Shown here: positions 49,001 to 60,647 of the stretch, in pieces | Layout of the letters: each line of letters opens with the position of its first letter | Position numbering within the stretch: the stretch's first letter is position 1 | Source of the DNA: Cenococcum geophilum 1.58 | Taxonomy: Eukaryota; Ascomycota; Dothideomycetes; Gloniales; Gloniaceae | Direction of reading: 5' to 3' | Assembly: GCA_001692895.1 (NCBI GenBank) | Contig: KV748187.1 | Coordinates: 375,557 to 439,556, forward strand | DNA: 64,000 nucleotides | Program-made: the position numbers and the translations under genes | The notes under the pieces: generated by a model | What the model saw: the letters and a program-made list of their open reading frames with translations, nothing else | The model's database searches: none | What the model was told of the DNA's origin: nothing

Positions 49001-51967
49001 TAGTATATGCAATAGCCTAGGCAGCTTCTAAAGCTATATTAATAACGCCTTACGGGACTACCTTAACGACTTCTGCTCTGCGTACCTAGACGATATACTT
49101 ATTTATAGTAATAACCCTTTTAAGTATACCGAGCACGTTTAAAAGGTCCTATAGCGCCTTAGGGACGTAGAACTTTATATTAATTTAAAGAAGTGCGAAT
49201 TCTTAGTTATAGAAGTAAAATACCTTAGACTAATCGTTACTACTAAGGGTGTCCGTATGGACCCTAAGAAGGTATATATAATTACTAAATAGTAAACCCC
49301 TAACTGTATTAAAGACGTACAAGCTTTCCTTAGTTTCGCCAACTTCTATTAAAAATTTATATATAACTTCTTGGGTGTTATAGCACTACTTATAGCAATA
49401 ATATAAACAAAGGGCCTTTCCGTAAAAGGAAGAAAAACACATCTATGTTTTATCTAGACGCCTAAATGCGAGAAGGCGTTCTAAGACCTTAAAGATACTT
49501 TTACCAAAGCACCTATCCTAGCTTACTTTATACTAGGATAATAACTCTATTTTAAGACTAACTCCTTAGACCACGTTAACGCAGGCGTTCTCTCCCAAAT
49601 GGGCAATAACGGTCTCCTTTACCTAGTTGCATTCTATTTATCTAAGCTTATACTATAAGAATATAACTATAAAATCTATAATAAGGAACTTCTTGCGATT
49701 ATATAAGTGTTTAAGGAATTCTAATTAGAACTTTCCTTAGCAGAACCTAACTAGCCAACTAAAGTTCTTACGGATTATCGCAACCTTAAGTACTTTATAA
49801 CTATAAAACAGCTAAACTAACGCTAAGTACGCTAAAATAAGTTCCTTTCTAGTTTTAACTTTAAAATTATATATAGGCCAGGAGTATAAGGTACTAAGCC
49901 TAATAGCCTAATACGCCGCTTATAAGACCTTCCTTAGTCTAAAGATAACCCCTATAACCAGTTCTAATAATAAACGATCCTAAAAGTACGGAATTTGGCC
50001 CTAGGTATGCTACCTATAATAGAGCTAACTATACCTTAGCTCTACACTATAGAATTAGAATTACCTCCTAAAATTAATAAGCTTATTACTACGGCATATA
50101 ATACCTCTATTGACCTATTACTGTATTAATTTATTGCCGTAAAGACCGCTAGCGCCTATACGCTACCAACTAAACTCTAAAGCTTAGGCTAGATTAATAT
50201 AGCAGCCTTAGAAGTAAAAGAGAATAGGCTCTATTATAGAGGCCGTTTATTTGTCCCTAACTTAGAAAATCTATAACAGTAACTAATCTAAATGGCCTAC
50301 AACCTCTAATTAAGCGGCCACCTAGGTAGAGGAGGAACCTATAAGCTTCTTAGCCGATACTACTTCTAGCCTAAAATAATAGACTTAGTTAAACGCTTTA
50401 TAGGCGCCTACTATAGTTATAAGCGCGCTAAGGCCTTTAATACAAAGTACTAAGAACTACTATACCCTCTACTAGTACCTATATAACGATGGGCAGATAT
50501 CGCTATAGATTTCGTTATTAACCTACTACCCTATAAGCGACATGGCCGTACCTATAAGAACATCCTTATAATAATATACCAACTTATAAAAGAGCGCCAC
50601 TACGTCCTAACTAAAGGCGTAGCCGTTAGTGATGTCACTAATGCCTTCCTCCGTAAAATCTACTAATTATATAGGTTACCTAACTTAATTACGTCCGACT
50701 AAGGCATATAGTTTGGCTCTAATGTATAGAGACGAATCTGCTAATGCCTTGGCATCTCTGTTAAGATATTTATATCCTTCTACTACGAAACTACTAGGCA
50801 ACTGGAAAACGCTAATGCTAGTATAAAAGCGTACCTATAACAGGTAGTTGCCTATAGTTAAGATGACTAGGTAGATTACCTCCTACTAGGTAAATTCGCA
50901 GCGAATAACCACGTCTTAACTACTATAGGACTTACCCCGTTCTTCGCGAATAAGGGATATTACCCCCAATCCGGCATAGAACTACTAGAACCTATTAATA
51001 AGAAACTGCTATATGGAAAACGCCTTAAGATGCTACTTGCTGACCAGTATATAGACCGTATAAAAAATCTATTTGACTACTATAAGGGAGAAATGGCCTA
51101 GGCTTAAGCAAAGTAGGCTTACTTCGCTAACCGTTATAGAACGCCACCACCAGAGATACGTGTTAGCGACTAGGTATGGCTAAATGCACGTAATATCTCT
51201 ATATAGAGGCCTATAAAGTCACTCGATTATAAGAACCTCGGCCCCTACCTAATTAAACGAGTTATTAATAGGGGAGCCGCATATAAGCTAGAGCTCTTGC
51301 CTACCCTAGCTACCCGCGGGATATAGCCTATATTTCACCTATAGCTACTACACCTTCACTAGCCTAACCCCTTATTGGGGTAGATATAGCCCGAACCCCT
51401 ATTAGTACTAATCCGAGATGAGAACGAAGACGAGAACCACGAGGAGTGGACCGTTGAACGAATTATTAACTCTAAATACTTTGGTAAAGGTAGAGGATAA
51501 CGGCTCTACTACAGAGCTATATATATAGGATTCGACATAGATTAGCCAGAATGGCAACTATAGGAAGACTTCGAAAATGCAAAGGATCTAATTAGTGACT
51601 TTTACTACGCGAACCTATAGAAACTGGGCCTAAGCAGAGATTTTATACCTAATCCTCTATGGGAGCCCTTATAGAGTTAAACCGTTATATATTGCCACGT
51701 AGAGGTAAATTGCCGTTAGATTGCCGTTAGATTGCGGTAAAGTGCGATTACGTGACCGGAATATCGTTAAGATATTTAGGAACTTTGACCAGCGGTTAAA
51801 GTTATCTAATTAGTCGGATTCTTAGATGCCAAGCCTTATTACATAACGTTGTTTTAAGCCTTTAGCGATACCCCCCTTTCTTCTTTTCTATACCCTAAGT
51901 GTCCCTTCTATATATATATAGTAACCACAGTGTCACCGGAGCTCCGCCTCTATAGGAGGGGGGGTAG

Positions 51968-52159
51968 TGTTACGGAACCCCACCGCAGGGGCCTCTATAG
52001 GAGAGCCCCGTGCTCTCGCGTACACCTTATATACAGCTTATGTCAGCTACGCGTAGGTATATTACCTCCTTACGCCCTTAACCCTTACGATCGATCGCGT
52101 AATGTCTTATAGACTCCTTAAATACATACGTCTTATAGCCACTGCCCCGTCCCGTAACA
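51968..52159 (+). repeat. Family D 3' LTR
   Basis: 192-bp partner of 45816-46007, starting TGTTACGGAACC and ending CCCGTAACA. It is preceded by a G-rich purine tract. Confidence 0.93.
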
Positions 52160-52164
52160 GAACC

Positions 52165-52458
52165 CTTATAATTTAAGATACTCGAATTTGTATATAATTC
52201 CCTAGTAAGTAGGGGTAACAGTAGAGCAGACAGTGGGTTAGACAGTAGGTTTTAGCGGATTTCTTTAATTTCTTTTTTTAGAGATTTAATTAACTTATAA
52301 TATTGGGCTTTTTAGTGGGCAAGGGTGTCTGCAAAAGCCTATTGCAGAGTCTTTATTTATTTGGTAAATATAGTATATAGGTCTTTTATAGACAAAGGGG
52401 CTTCTAGGTCGTTTTATATGTTAAATAGGCGATATAAGGTAGGTTTAACGCAATGTAG
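52165..52458 (-). mobile_element. Internal stub beside a family A LTR, origin uncertain
   Basis: About 290 bp lie between the D target duplication and the family A LTR. Next to the LTR, the reversed primer-binding region (CTACATTGCGTTAA) matches family A. The rest could be a decayed family A gag start or a leftover of family C. The boundary cannot be placed. Confidence 0.4.
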
Positions 52459-52828
52459 TATTATAGAGTAAGTATAAGCGGCGATAATATATAGTAAGGT
52501 AGATATTATTAAGCTATATACATAAACTATATAATAAGATTAAGACGTTATGTAAGAAAAGAAGGTAGGATAACGGGAAAAAAGGGTATATATTGTAGAC
52601 TTAGTTGCTTAGTTAACATATACACAGAGCAGAGTAGGATTTAGGTAATAGTCCTAGTAGAACTTAGTAAAACTTAGTAAAACTTAGTAGAATATAGTAG
52701 AATATGGTAAGTTACCGTTAAATTACCGTAAATTGCTATTAAATTGCCGTCTTATAGTTAGTCTTTAGTTGCTAAGTTAGTAAAAACAGGTAGACGTATA
52801 TAAGGTGTTATAAGGATGTCCCGTAACA
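52459..52828 (-). repeat. Family A LTR (5' LTR of a truncated minus-strand copy)
   Basis: 370 bp, matching 2076-2435 in the same orientation, ending CCCGTAACA at 52828. To its right lies Copia DNA into which it inserted. Confidence 0.85.
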
Positions 52829-53577
52829 TAAGGACCCTAAGTAAGGCCTTATTTATAATCTAATTATAGGACCCCCTTTCTAATTATAAAGTAGTGGGCA
52901 GACTTTAATATAAAAGACTAGGCTATATAGGACCTAATATAATTAAGCATCTATCCTAGGAAGTAGGTAGCGTAAAACTTTAAGGTTTAGTGATAATTAA
53001 ATATAAGACTTATACTATTAGTAAGGCTTACGAAATTATATTAAGAAGAATACCTACTAGTAAGGCAACTAGGCCTTTTTACTAAGTGTATATTAACTTA
53101 TTTCTTAAGATTATAGTATATAACGGTTATATCTAGGCAATATATTTCTATAATAAATTTTTATAGTTAAATAAGGTTAAGATCTTTACCTATAAGTTGT
53201 TAATAACATAAGTAATTATATAATACTTTAATAGGGTGGAACGTTAATATAATCTAAAGATTATAATAATTTAAATTAATAGCGAAACGTCCCTAAGTAG
53301 TAAGTTTAATATCTAAAGGACTTAAAAAGAAATATTACTAGAGTAGTTGGCCCTATATATAAAGTCTTAAAACGGTTCTACTAAACGTTTTAGGGGGGTA
53401 ATTATTATTAAGTCTTAATATATATGGATTAAGGCTTAATATATATGGATTAAGGCTTAATTACTAGAAGAGCTTTGGCTAGAAATTATTAAGGCTATAG
53501 TATATTTAATTAATTAGATTCTAAACGTCTAGCTTAGCTAGATAATACCTTTTAAGAAGCTTTAGTTAATACTACGT
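52829..53577 (+). mobile_element. Ty1/Copia integrase remnant
   Basis: The plus-strand reading follows a Copia integrase. The end of the catalytic core is clear near 53360-53560, with an NGSTKRF-like stretch followed by an EELWLEIIKA-like helix and a PF.KL end. It is flanked by the family A LTR on the left and the 53578-54793 element on the right. Its other parts are lost. Old, broken fossil. Confidence 0.7.
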
Positions 53578-53934
53578 CAGGAAAAAATTTACTAGCATTT
53601 TTACAGCATTTGGCAGCATATTGCGGCTAAATACGCATTTCGCGCATTGTAACGTATAGCGTATAGTATTGGCTTAGGTGCGGCATACTGCCGCATTTAA
53701 CAATATAGTACAGCTAATTGCGCATTTATAGCTACCTAGGCAAATAGTGCTTAATGCGTAATTAATATATAATGCCCTCCTCACGCATTCTATATATCTT
53801 ATTCACTTTAAGTAATAAATAAGCGTTGCTCTTCCTATATATTTAATAGTATTTGTTTAATTTACGCGGTTAGTACAAAATAAATTATATTATTTTAGAT
53901 AATTTAATATAATATAGCGATGGTTCTTTTCTAC

Positions 53935-54115
53935 CTGCCTACCTACTAACCTATCTACCTACCCGCCTACCTACCTGCCTACCTATCTACCTACCTATCT
54001 ACCTATATCTACCTATCTGTACCTATATATCTGTACCTACGTATTTATATCTATATATCTATACCTATATATCTATGTCTATATATCTATACCTACCTAT
54101 CTATACTACCTTAAT
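53935..54115. repeat. CTACCTAT/CTAC microsatellite
   Basis: Imperfect CTAC, CTGC and CTAT tetramers run over about 180 bp inside the 1.2-kb element. Confidence 0.85.
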
Positions 54116-54419
54116 TTAATTAATTGATTAAATTAATTGTAGTATTTACTGGCTAGTCGTCCGAACGGTTGTGTGGCTTTAGTAGTGGTCGTCTAGCGAC
54201 CGCGACGGTCGTCTAAATCTGGCGGTCATCTGGTTCTAGAAACGGTTATCTAGTTTTAGCGACGGTCCTCTACTAGCTGCCATTTTAGTGCCTCCCTAGG
54301 TAGGGAGGATATAAGGAAGAAAGGAAAGGTAAAAAATAAGGTAGCTATATAGGGGTATACTTGGCAAAGGCACGTGTAGAGACTATTAAGAATATAGCGG
54401 GGACCCGACGCAGATCCTT

Positions 54420-54560
54420 TATACGTAGAGTTTCGCGTAGAGCCTCGTGTAGAGCCTCTATACGTAGAGCTTTATATAGAGCTTTATATTAAGCTTTATG
54501 TAGAGCTTTATATAGAGCCTTATATAAACCTTTATATAGAGCTTTATACAGAGCTTTAGG
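54420..54560. repeat. GAGCTTTATATA minisatellite
   Basis: About 11 units of roughly 12 bp, of the same family as the array at 4080-4412. Confidence 0.85.
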
Positions 54561-54793
54561 GGTAGTAATTTTAATATTTATTTATAAAGTATTTAAAATT
54601 ATTAAAATTATAAAATTATACTTTATATATGCTTACTAATATTAATAAAATTTATATAAAATTTATACTTTTATATATACTTAGTAATCTTATAGTTAGT
54701 ACTTAGTAGCTAAATGCTAGAAAATGCTAGAAATGCTAAGAAATGCTAAAATAGCTAAAAAAGTAAAATTAAATGCTAGTAAATTTTTTCCTA

Positions 54794-54836
54794 ACGTAGG
54801 GCTCTTACTATTAAAGCTAAATATAGCTTACCTATA
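54794..54836 (+). mobile_element. Short Copia remnant between two insertions
   Basis: 43 bp between the 1.2-kb element and the family A LTR. By position it should continue the Copia remnant of 52829-53577; too short to confirm. Confidence 0.35.
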
Positions 54837-55206
54837 TATTATAGGACACCCCTGTAACACCTTATACATATCTACCTATTTCCACCGACTTAGTAATTAA
54901 AGACTAACTGCGAAATGGCAATCTAACGGCAATCTAATAGCAATCTAACGGTAATCTACGGCATTCTGCTATATTTTGCTAAGTTATACTAAATTTTACT
55001 AAGTTCTACTAGGACTACGACCTAAACCCTATTTTGCCTATATACGTATTAACTAAGTAACTAAGTTAATAATATATACCCTTTCTTCCTATTTTCCTAC
55101 CTTCTTTCTTTATATAATGTCTTAACTTCCTTATACAGTTTATATATATAGCTTAATAATATCTACCTTGCTATATATTATCGTCGCTTATACTTACTCC
55201 GTGATA
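54837..55206 (+). repeat. Family A 5' LTR
   Basis: 370-bp copy in plus orientation; the terminus CTCCGTGATA corresponds to CTCCGTGACA in the 2076 copy. The primer-binding region follows directly. Confidence 0.87.
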
Positions 55207-58200
55207 CTATATTATATTAACTACCTATACTATTATTAACATATAGAATAAACCCGAAGCTCCTATAATGGCCGCTAGTATTATATCCGCACTTTAAGAG
55301 TAATTAGTAGAGATATAGAAGTCTTTTATAGACGCCCTTATATAAAACTAAGCTACTTTAAATTAATAATAAGCCGAATAAGAAGCACGACACCAATAAT
55401 TAATTAAGGACCTTTAAGAAGAAGTCCGCACCCTTAAGATGCCTACGCTAGGGCCCTAAAACTAAATACTGTCTCTAGAGATAAATACACGGAACAAGAG
55501 TTCTGAACCCGTAATAGTTATCTACCCTAAACTAACTACTATATTAAAACGATTTAAACAACTACTAAATCCCCTGGTATTTACTAGTAAATAATAAAAA
55601 CTCTAATTATTCCTAAGCTAGCTTAAAAATAAGCTAATTAGTAACGCTAACCGTTGCCTAACTAAAGCTAACTAATTCTGTTACGCCCTAAGTTAACTAG
55701 GAGGAAAGGTAGCTAACCTTATTAAACCTCTTTAGCTAAACTTAGTATAAAGCCTAGTTATACTTCTTAAAGCCTTATATAATAACCTAAACCATTAAGC
55801 TACTACTTAGAGAAAGATAAACTATATAGCTTAAGGAACGAAAAGTTTCCTAATATACTTCTCTAAATTTAACCATTATATAAAGGAAATAGGCTAGAAT
55901 AACTCCGTACTAATTAACAGCCTTATTAAATTTTTAAGCCCTAAACTAAAAACCTCCCTAATAGGCGTAGACCTACTAGGAGCCCTTAATGCCTATATAA
56001 ACGTTATTAATAAATTGTATAATAATATACTATACCTAATACTGAAATACGCTCCTTAATACAATATAATAGCCCCGTAAACGTCCATTAAGTTATCTTA
56101 GCTTAAGTACCCTAACGCTCTAGATATTAATACTAGGACCCTAGGATATACCCTACTAGGGTCCTCTAAACGAGAATAACGCATTAAGCTAGGCCTCTGC
56201 TTTAAATGTAGAAGTAACTCCTACCTCTTTAGCTACTGCTCCGCCCCTTTTTAAAAAGATTTATAAATAGTTAACGCTAGTAGTCTACCGCCCCGATCCT
56301 TTAGTTACTATCCCTAATCTTTATCTGGCTCCAGCTTAATAATTAGTAAGCATTATTCGCGAGGATAAAGCTCTAACTAACGTCTTATAAGAACCCCACC
56401 CTAATTACCTCTAAAAGGAAGGTCCTAGAGTTAAGTCGCTTTCCGGGACGGCTTTACTATAGAATTTCGTTAAACGTATTTAACATTATAAACTCTGACT
56501 CTTGGGACCGTAGTATAACTATTAACTGCCGTCTTTAGCAGAATAATTAATAGGCTAACGCTTAAATCCTAATTAATATAGGAACTAGTAGTATAGGATT
56601 TATTAATAAGATCTTTATATAAGATAATGGTTTTACCCTAACCCCCCTTGACCGGCATATTAATATATTTAGATTTAATGGTAAACGCACCGTCTTAGGC
56701 CGTATTACCTATATAGTACCCCCAAAACTCTAATACCTAAACTACAAAAAATTAATTAAACTTTTTATTGCCATCCTAAGTCACTTAGTAATCCTTAGAT
56801 AACCCTAGATAAAGCTATATAAGGTAATTATTAATTAAGATAACCTTAAGCTTCTATTTACTGCCTCCCGTTATAAATAGAAGTGCCCTATAACTTACTA
56901 CTTAGGCCTAAAACTAAAATCTAAAAAATCTACTAGGATTTACCAGTCTAAAATTTCTATAACTGTCCACCCTATACCTGAGGAATCCACTAGATTCTAC
57001 TAGTATAAGAATTCTACTGACATCTACTAAGGATCTAAAAACTCTACTAAATCCCATAAGTTATTATTAAGTACTATACCGCCCTAAGCTAAGTAGAAGC
57101 TTAAGCTTAATATACAAAAATACTAGAAGGACTGGTATTCTATTATAAAAAGGATTTTTAAAGAACCTAAACCTAAATCTAATACTAACTCCGTACCTAA
57201 TACTAAACCTAAACCTAAATAAGAAACTATAGACAATCTAAGCGAGCTTGGCACCCTAGATATCCGTATAATTAAAGTTACCCCGCTAGTACGACTTGCT
57301 AAGAAACCCGAATATACAATCTTTACTATTACTATAGCTAATATTAAGAAGGCCTTAGTACTAAAGAAGCACACTAACCCTACTATAAAGGTACTAGTAG
57401 AGTACTATAACCGCCTAAAAGTATTCTTATAAAAGAAAGCTAATAAGCTACCGGAATACTAATTATATAACTATAAGATTATACTTAAAGAAGGAAAGCA
57501 GCCTAGATTTAAACCTCTATACGGGATATCCTAAAACGAACTCTAAGTGCTATAAAAGTATTTAGATAAGAACCTAAGTAAAGGATTTATTAGAGCAAGC
57601 TTGTTGCTTATAGCTATACTAGTAATCTTTATTAAGAAACCTAGCGACGGTTTACGCTTCTATATAAACTACTAAGCTCTTAATGCTATTACTGTTAAGA
57701 ACTAATATCCGATCCTGTTAATATAAGAGACGCTAAACTAACTAAATAAGGCTCGTTACTATATAGAGCTTAATATTATCTTTACATTTAACTATCTCTG
57801 CATTATAAAGGAGATAAATAGCTTATTATATTTTGTACCTAATATGGAATATTTAAGTACTTAGTAATACCCTTTAGCCTCGCAAACACTCCGAGCTCGT
57901 TTTAATATTACGTAAATAATACCCTACGTCTTTACCTAGACATCTTCTATACTGCTTATATTAACAATATCCTAATATATAGTAATAATATAACTAAATA
58001 TTAGAAATACGTTAACCTTATTTTATAAGCCCTATATAGAGCTAGTCTATAAATTAGATATAAATAAATATAAGTTTTATAAAACGGAAGTTCTATACCT
58101 TAGACTCCTTATTTTTATAAATAGTATATAAATAGACCTAAAGAAAGTTAAAGTAATTATAAACTAGTAAGAACCTAAGAATATTAAGGACGTAAGAGCC

Positions 58201-60224
58201 TTTATAGGATTTGCTAATTTCTACTAATGGTTTATTAATAACTTCTTCGCCCTTATAGCTCTAATCTAAAAGGATAAAGTCTTTATCTTTAACAAGGAAT
58301 ATAAAAAGGCCTTTACCTATCTAAAGGTTATATTTACTACCGCGCCTATACTCTAATACTTTAACCTAAACTAAATAAGTGTTGTAGAAGCTAACTTATC
58401 TAACCACATTACTAGAGGTATCCTGTCTTAATATAACAAGGATAGAGTATTGCACCCTATAGTATACTTCTTAAAATAACTAAGCCTAGCCGAATATAAC
58501 TATAAGATCTACAATAAGGAATTATTAGCTATTATTAGATATTTTAAATAATGGCGACCTAAACTAGAAGGCGCTAGATTTCTAATTAAGGTCGTTAGTG
58601 ACTATAAGAACCTATAGTACTTTATAACTATAAAACAGCTAAGCTACCGTTAGGCCTACTAGTTAGAATACCTATCCTATTTCTAATTCTTAATTATATA
58701 CCGTTTAGGCGTTTAAGGCTAGAAGCCTAATGCCCTAACCTAACGCTTATAAGACGCGCCAGCACTAAAAAAAGCGCGCTTTTACCAAAATTAGACTCTA
58801 TTTCGTCCCAAACTATTTAACCCTCCCACTAAAGATATTACGGTATACGTCCTTAAAATAACTAATTAATTAATTAAATAGATTATAACTAATAAATACC
58901 CAAATAATAAGTTTATTTAAGAGACCTTTAAGCTAATATAAGATAGTATTAGACGCTCTAAAAGGATTTCTCTATATAAATATAAAGCCTATAGGAACCG
59001 CTTATATTACTAAAACTGCCTAGTTATACCTAACTATAATAAACTTAAGCTTAAGCTCTTTAAATATGTATATAACCTACCTATTACTAGCCACCTAAGC
59101 TAAGGGAAAACCCTAGAGCTACTTTAACTGGAGTATTACTAGTTAAATATATATAATATAATACAAAGGTACATCTCTAGCCGTTATATCTATTAATAAG
59201 TTAAAGCTTTATATAAGATATATAATGGCCTTTTAAAGCCACTACCTATTCTAGACTGAAGATAGAAGGATATCTTAATTAACTTTATTATTAACCTCCC
59301 CGTAAGTAAAGGCTGCACGAATATTATAGTAGTAGTAGACCAACTATCTAAGATAAGGCACTTAATCGCCTACCCTAATATATTAACGCCTACTATTACC
59401 TAACTGTTTCTAGATTACATATAAAAACTCTGCAGATTCCCTAAAATAATTATCTCTAATAAAGGTAGCTAGTTTATCTCTATATTTTAAAAAGAACTAA
59501 CTACCTAACTTTATATTAAAGTACTATTATTTATAGTATACTGCCTAGAAATAGGTGGTTAAATAGAATATATAAATGCTATAATAGAACAGTATATTCG
59601 GATATACACGTTATACCTATAAGATAACTGGATTAACTAGCTTATATTTACTAGGTTTACTATAAATAATTTCATCTTAGAAACTATAAAGGTTTTCCTA
59701 TTCCTAGCTAACTACAGCTAATATCTATAAACGGGTTTTAAACCCTTTAATAATGTTCCTTGCCCTACTTATTATACCTTATAAGTTATAAAAGTAAATA
59801 AATTTATAGAGAAGATAGAGGAACTATAATAGTTCCTTACTAATAAAATAATATAGGCTTAATCTGTCTATAAAGCCGTAATAAATAAGAAATAAACCCT
59901 AGCACTAGCTTACTAAATTAGTAACTTTATCTGGCTAGATATAAGAAATCTAAATATAAAACGCCTTACTAAGAAGCTTAATTGGAAGAACGCTAGCCCT
60001 TATAAGATTAAGAAGGTCGTTTCCTCTTATACCTACTAGTTAAAGCTCCCCAATATAGTTAAAATCCACCCTATATTTTATACGTTAGTCCTTTACCCTA
60101 CTACCCCTATATTAGACGCCTTGCCTAAACAGATATAAGACCCTCCCCTATTAGTTAAAGTAGATAGTAAGAACAAGGACTTTATTAAAAAAAATTAATA
60201 ATATTAAGTATAATAAATGGAAAC
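54837..60224 (+). mobile_element. Ty3/Gypsy family A copy with 5' LTR and gag-pol, 3' end interrupted by family B
   Basis: The 5' LTR (54837-55206) is followed by gag (about 55269-56300, with a CCHC knuckle near 56200), protease near 56580, reverse transcriptase about 57400-58250, RNase H about 58300-58650 and integrase about 58950-60000. Gene order is that of Ty3/Gypsy. At 60225 a family B LTR begins, so the 3' end is outside the window if it survives. Heavily broken fossil. Its gag and protease region matches 1-2075 reversed. Confidence 0.87.
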
Positions 60225-60647
60225 TGTTACGGACGCTTTAAGTACAATATTATAACTACTTGGGGAAGAGTCGGAAGAAGCTAGTTGGTTAATTTAAGCA
60301 CGGTCTAGGATAGAGCTGGTAGAACTATATAACGAGGAATAATAACTAAGGTTATATAATGTGCTACGTATTAAATAAAAGGCATAAGAGGAACTTACGT
60401 ACCTTGCGTATAAGACGTATATTATATATAAGAAGGATTTCTTAGGAGTACGGTTATGTATTTAAAGGACTATAGTCCCTACCTAGATAGTTTCTTCCTT
60501 ATAGTAATTCTCAGAATATAATTAAAGTTAATTTATTAGGCAACTACTCCACTAGTTATTATTATATTGTTAACTTTAACTTACTTTACCTATATACCTA
60601 GCCCAATAATAAGCCCACCGTAGTCCTTACTATAAGGTTCTATTATA
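60225..60647 (+). repeat. Family B 5' LTR
   Basis: 423 bp, TGTTACGGACGC to GGTTCTATTATA, matching the 424-bp LTRs of the complete B element. Confidence 0.88.

Larger units (their letters stand above)
45816..52159 (+). mobile_element. Complete Ty3/Gypsy family D element with two LTRs and GAACC target duplication
   Basis: LTRs of 192 bp (45816-46007 and 51968-52159) flank 6 kb of internal DNA. GAACC occurs at 45811-45815 and 52160-52164. Plus-strand order: gag from the ATG at 46267, cysteine-rich knuckle near 47530, protease near 47890 (AILDSGAT-like), reverse transcriptase about 48600-49400, RNase H about 49450-49850, integrase about 50180-51100, then a purine tract (about 51951-51967) before the 3' LTR. 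It looks structurally whole but is broken many times; among the copies here its frames are comparatively less mutated. It is nested in family C. Ambiguous bases occur at about 47923-47936. Confidence 0.92.
53578..54793. mobile_element. 1.2-kb non-autonomous DNA element with CAGGAAAAAATTT inverted termini
   Basis: The left end CAGGAAAAAATTTACTAGCA is the reverse complement of the right end (54770-54793) except for one transition. ACGT lies on both sides (53574-53577, 54794-54797) and may be a target duplication, but being palindromic it is weak evidence. Subterminal GCATTT/AAATGC motifs recur inside both ends. The interior has a CTAC/CTAT-rich microsatellite (about 53935-54115) and a GAGCTTTATATA minisatellite (about 54420-54560). 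No transposase frame, so it would rely on a partner element; superfamily unknown. Confidence 0.7.

Noticed and set aside
51930-52112. 60-codon frame across the family D 3' LTR
   Set aside because: Chance frame in LTR DNA; the other LTR copy does not keep it open.
57123-57374. 83-codon minus-strand frame
   Set aside because: Shadow of the plus-strand family A polyprotein region.
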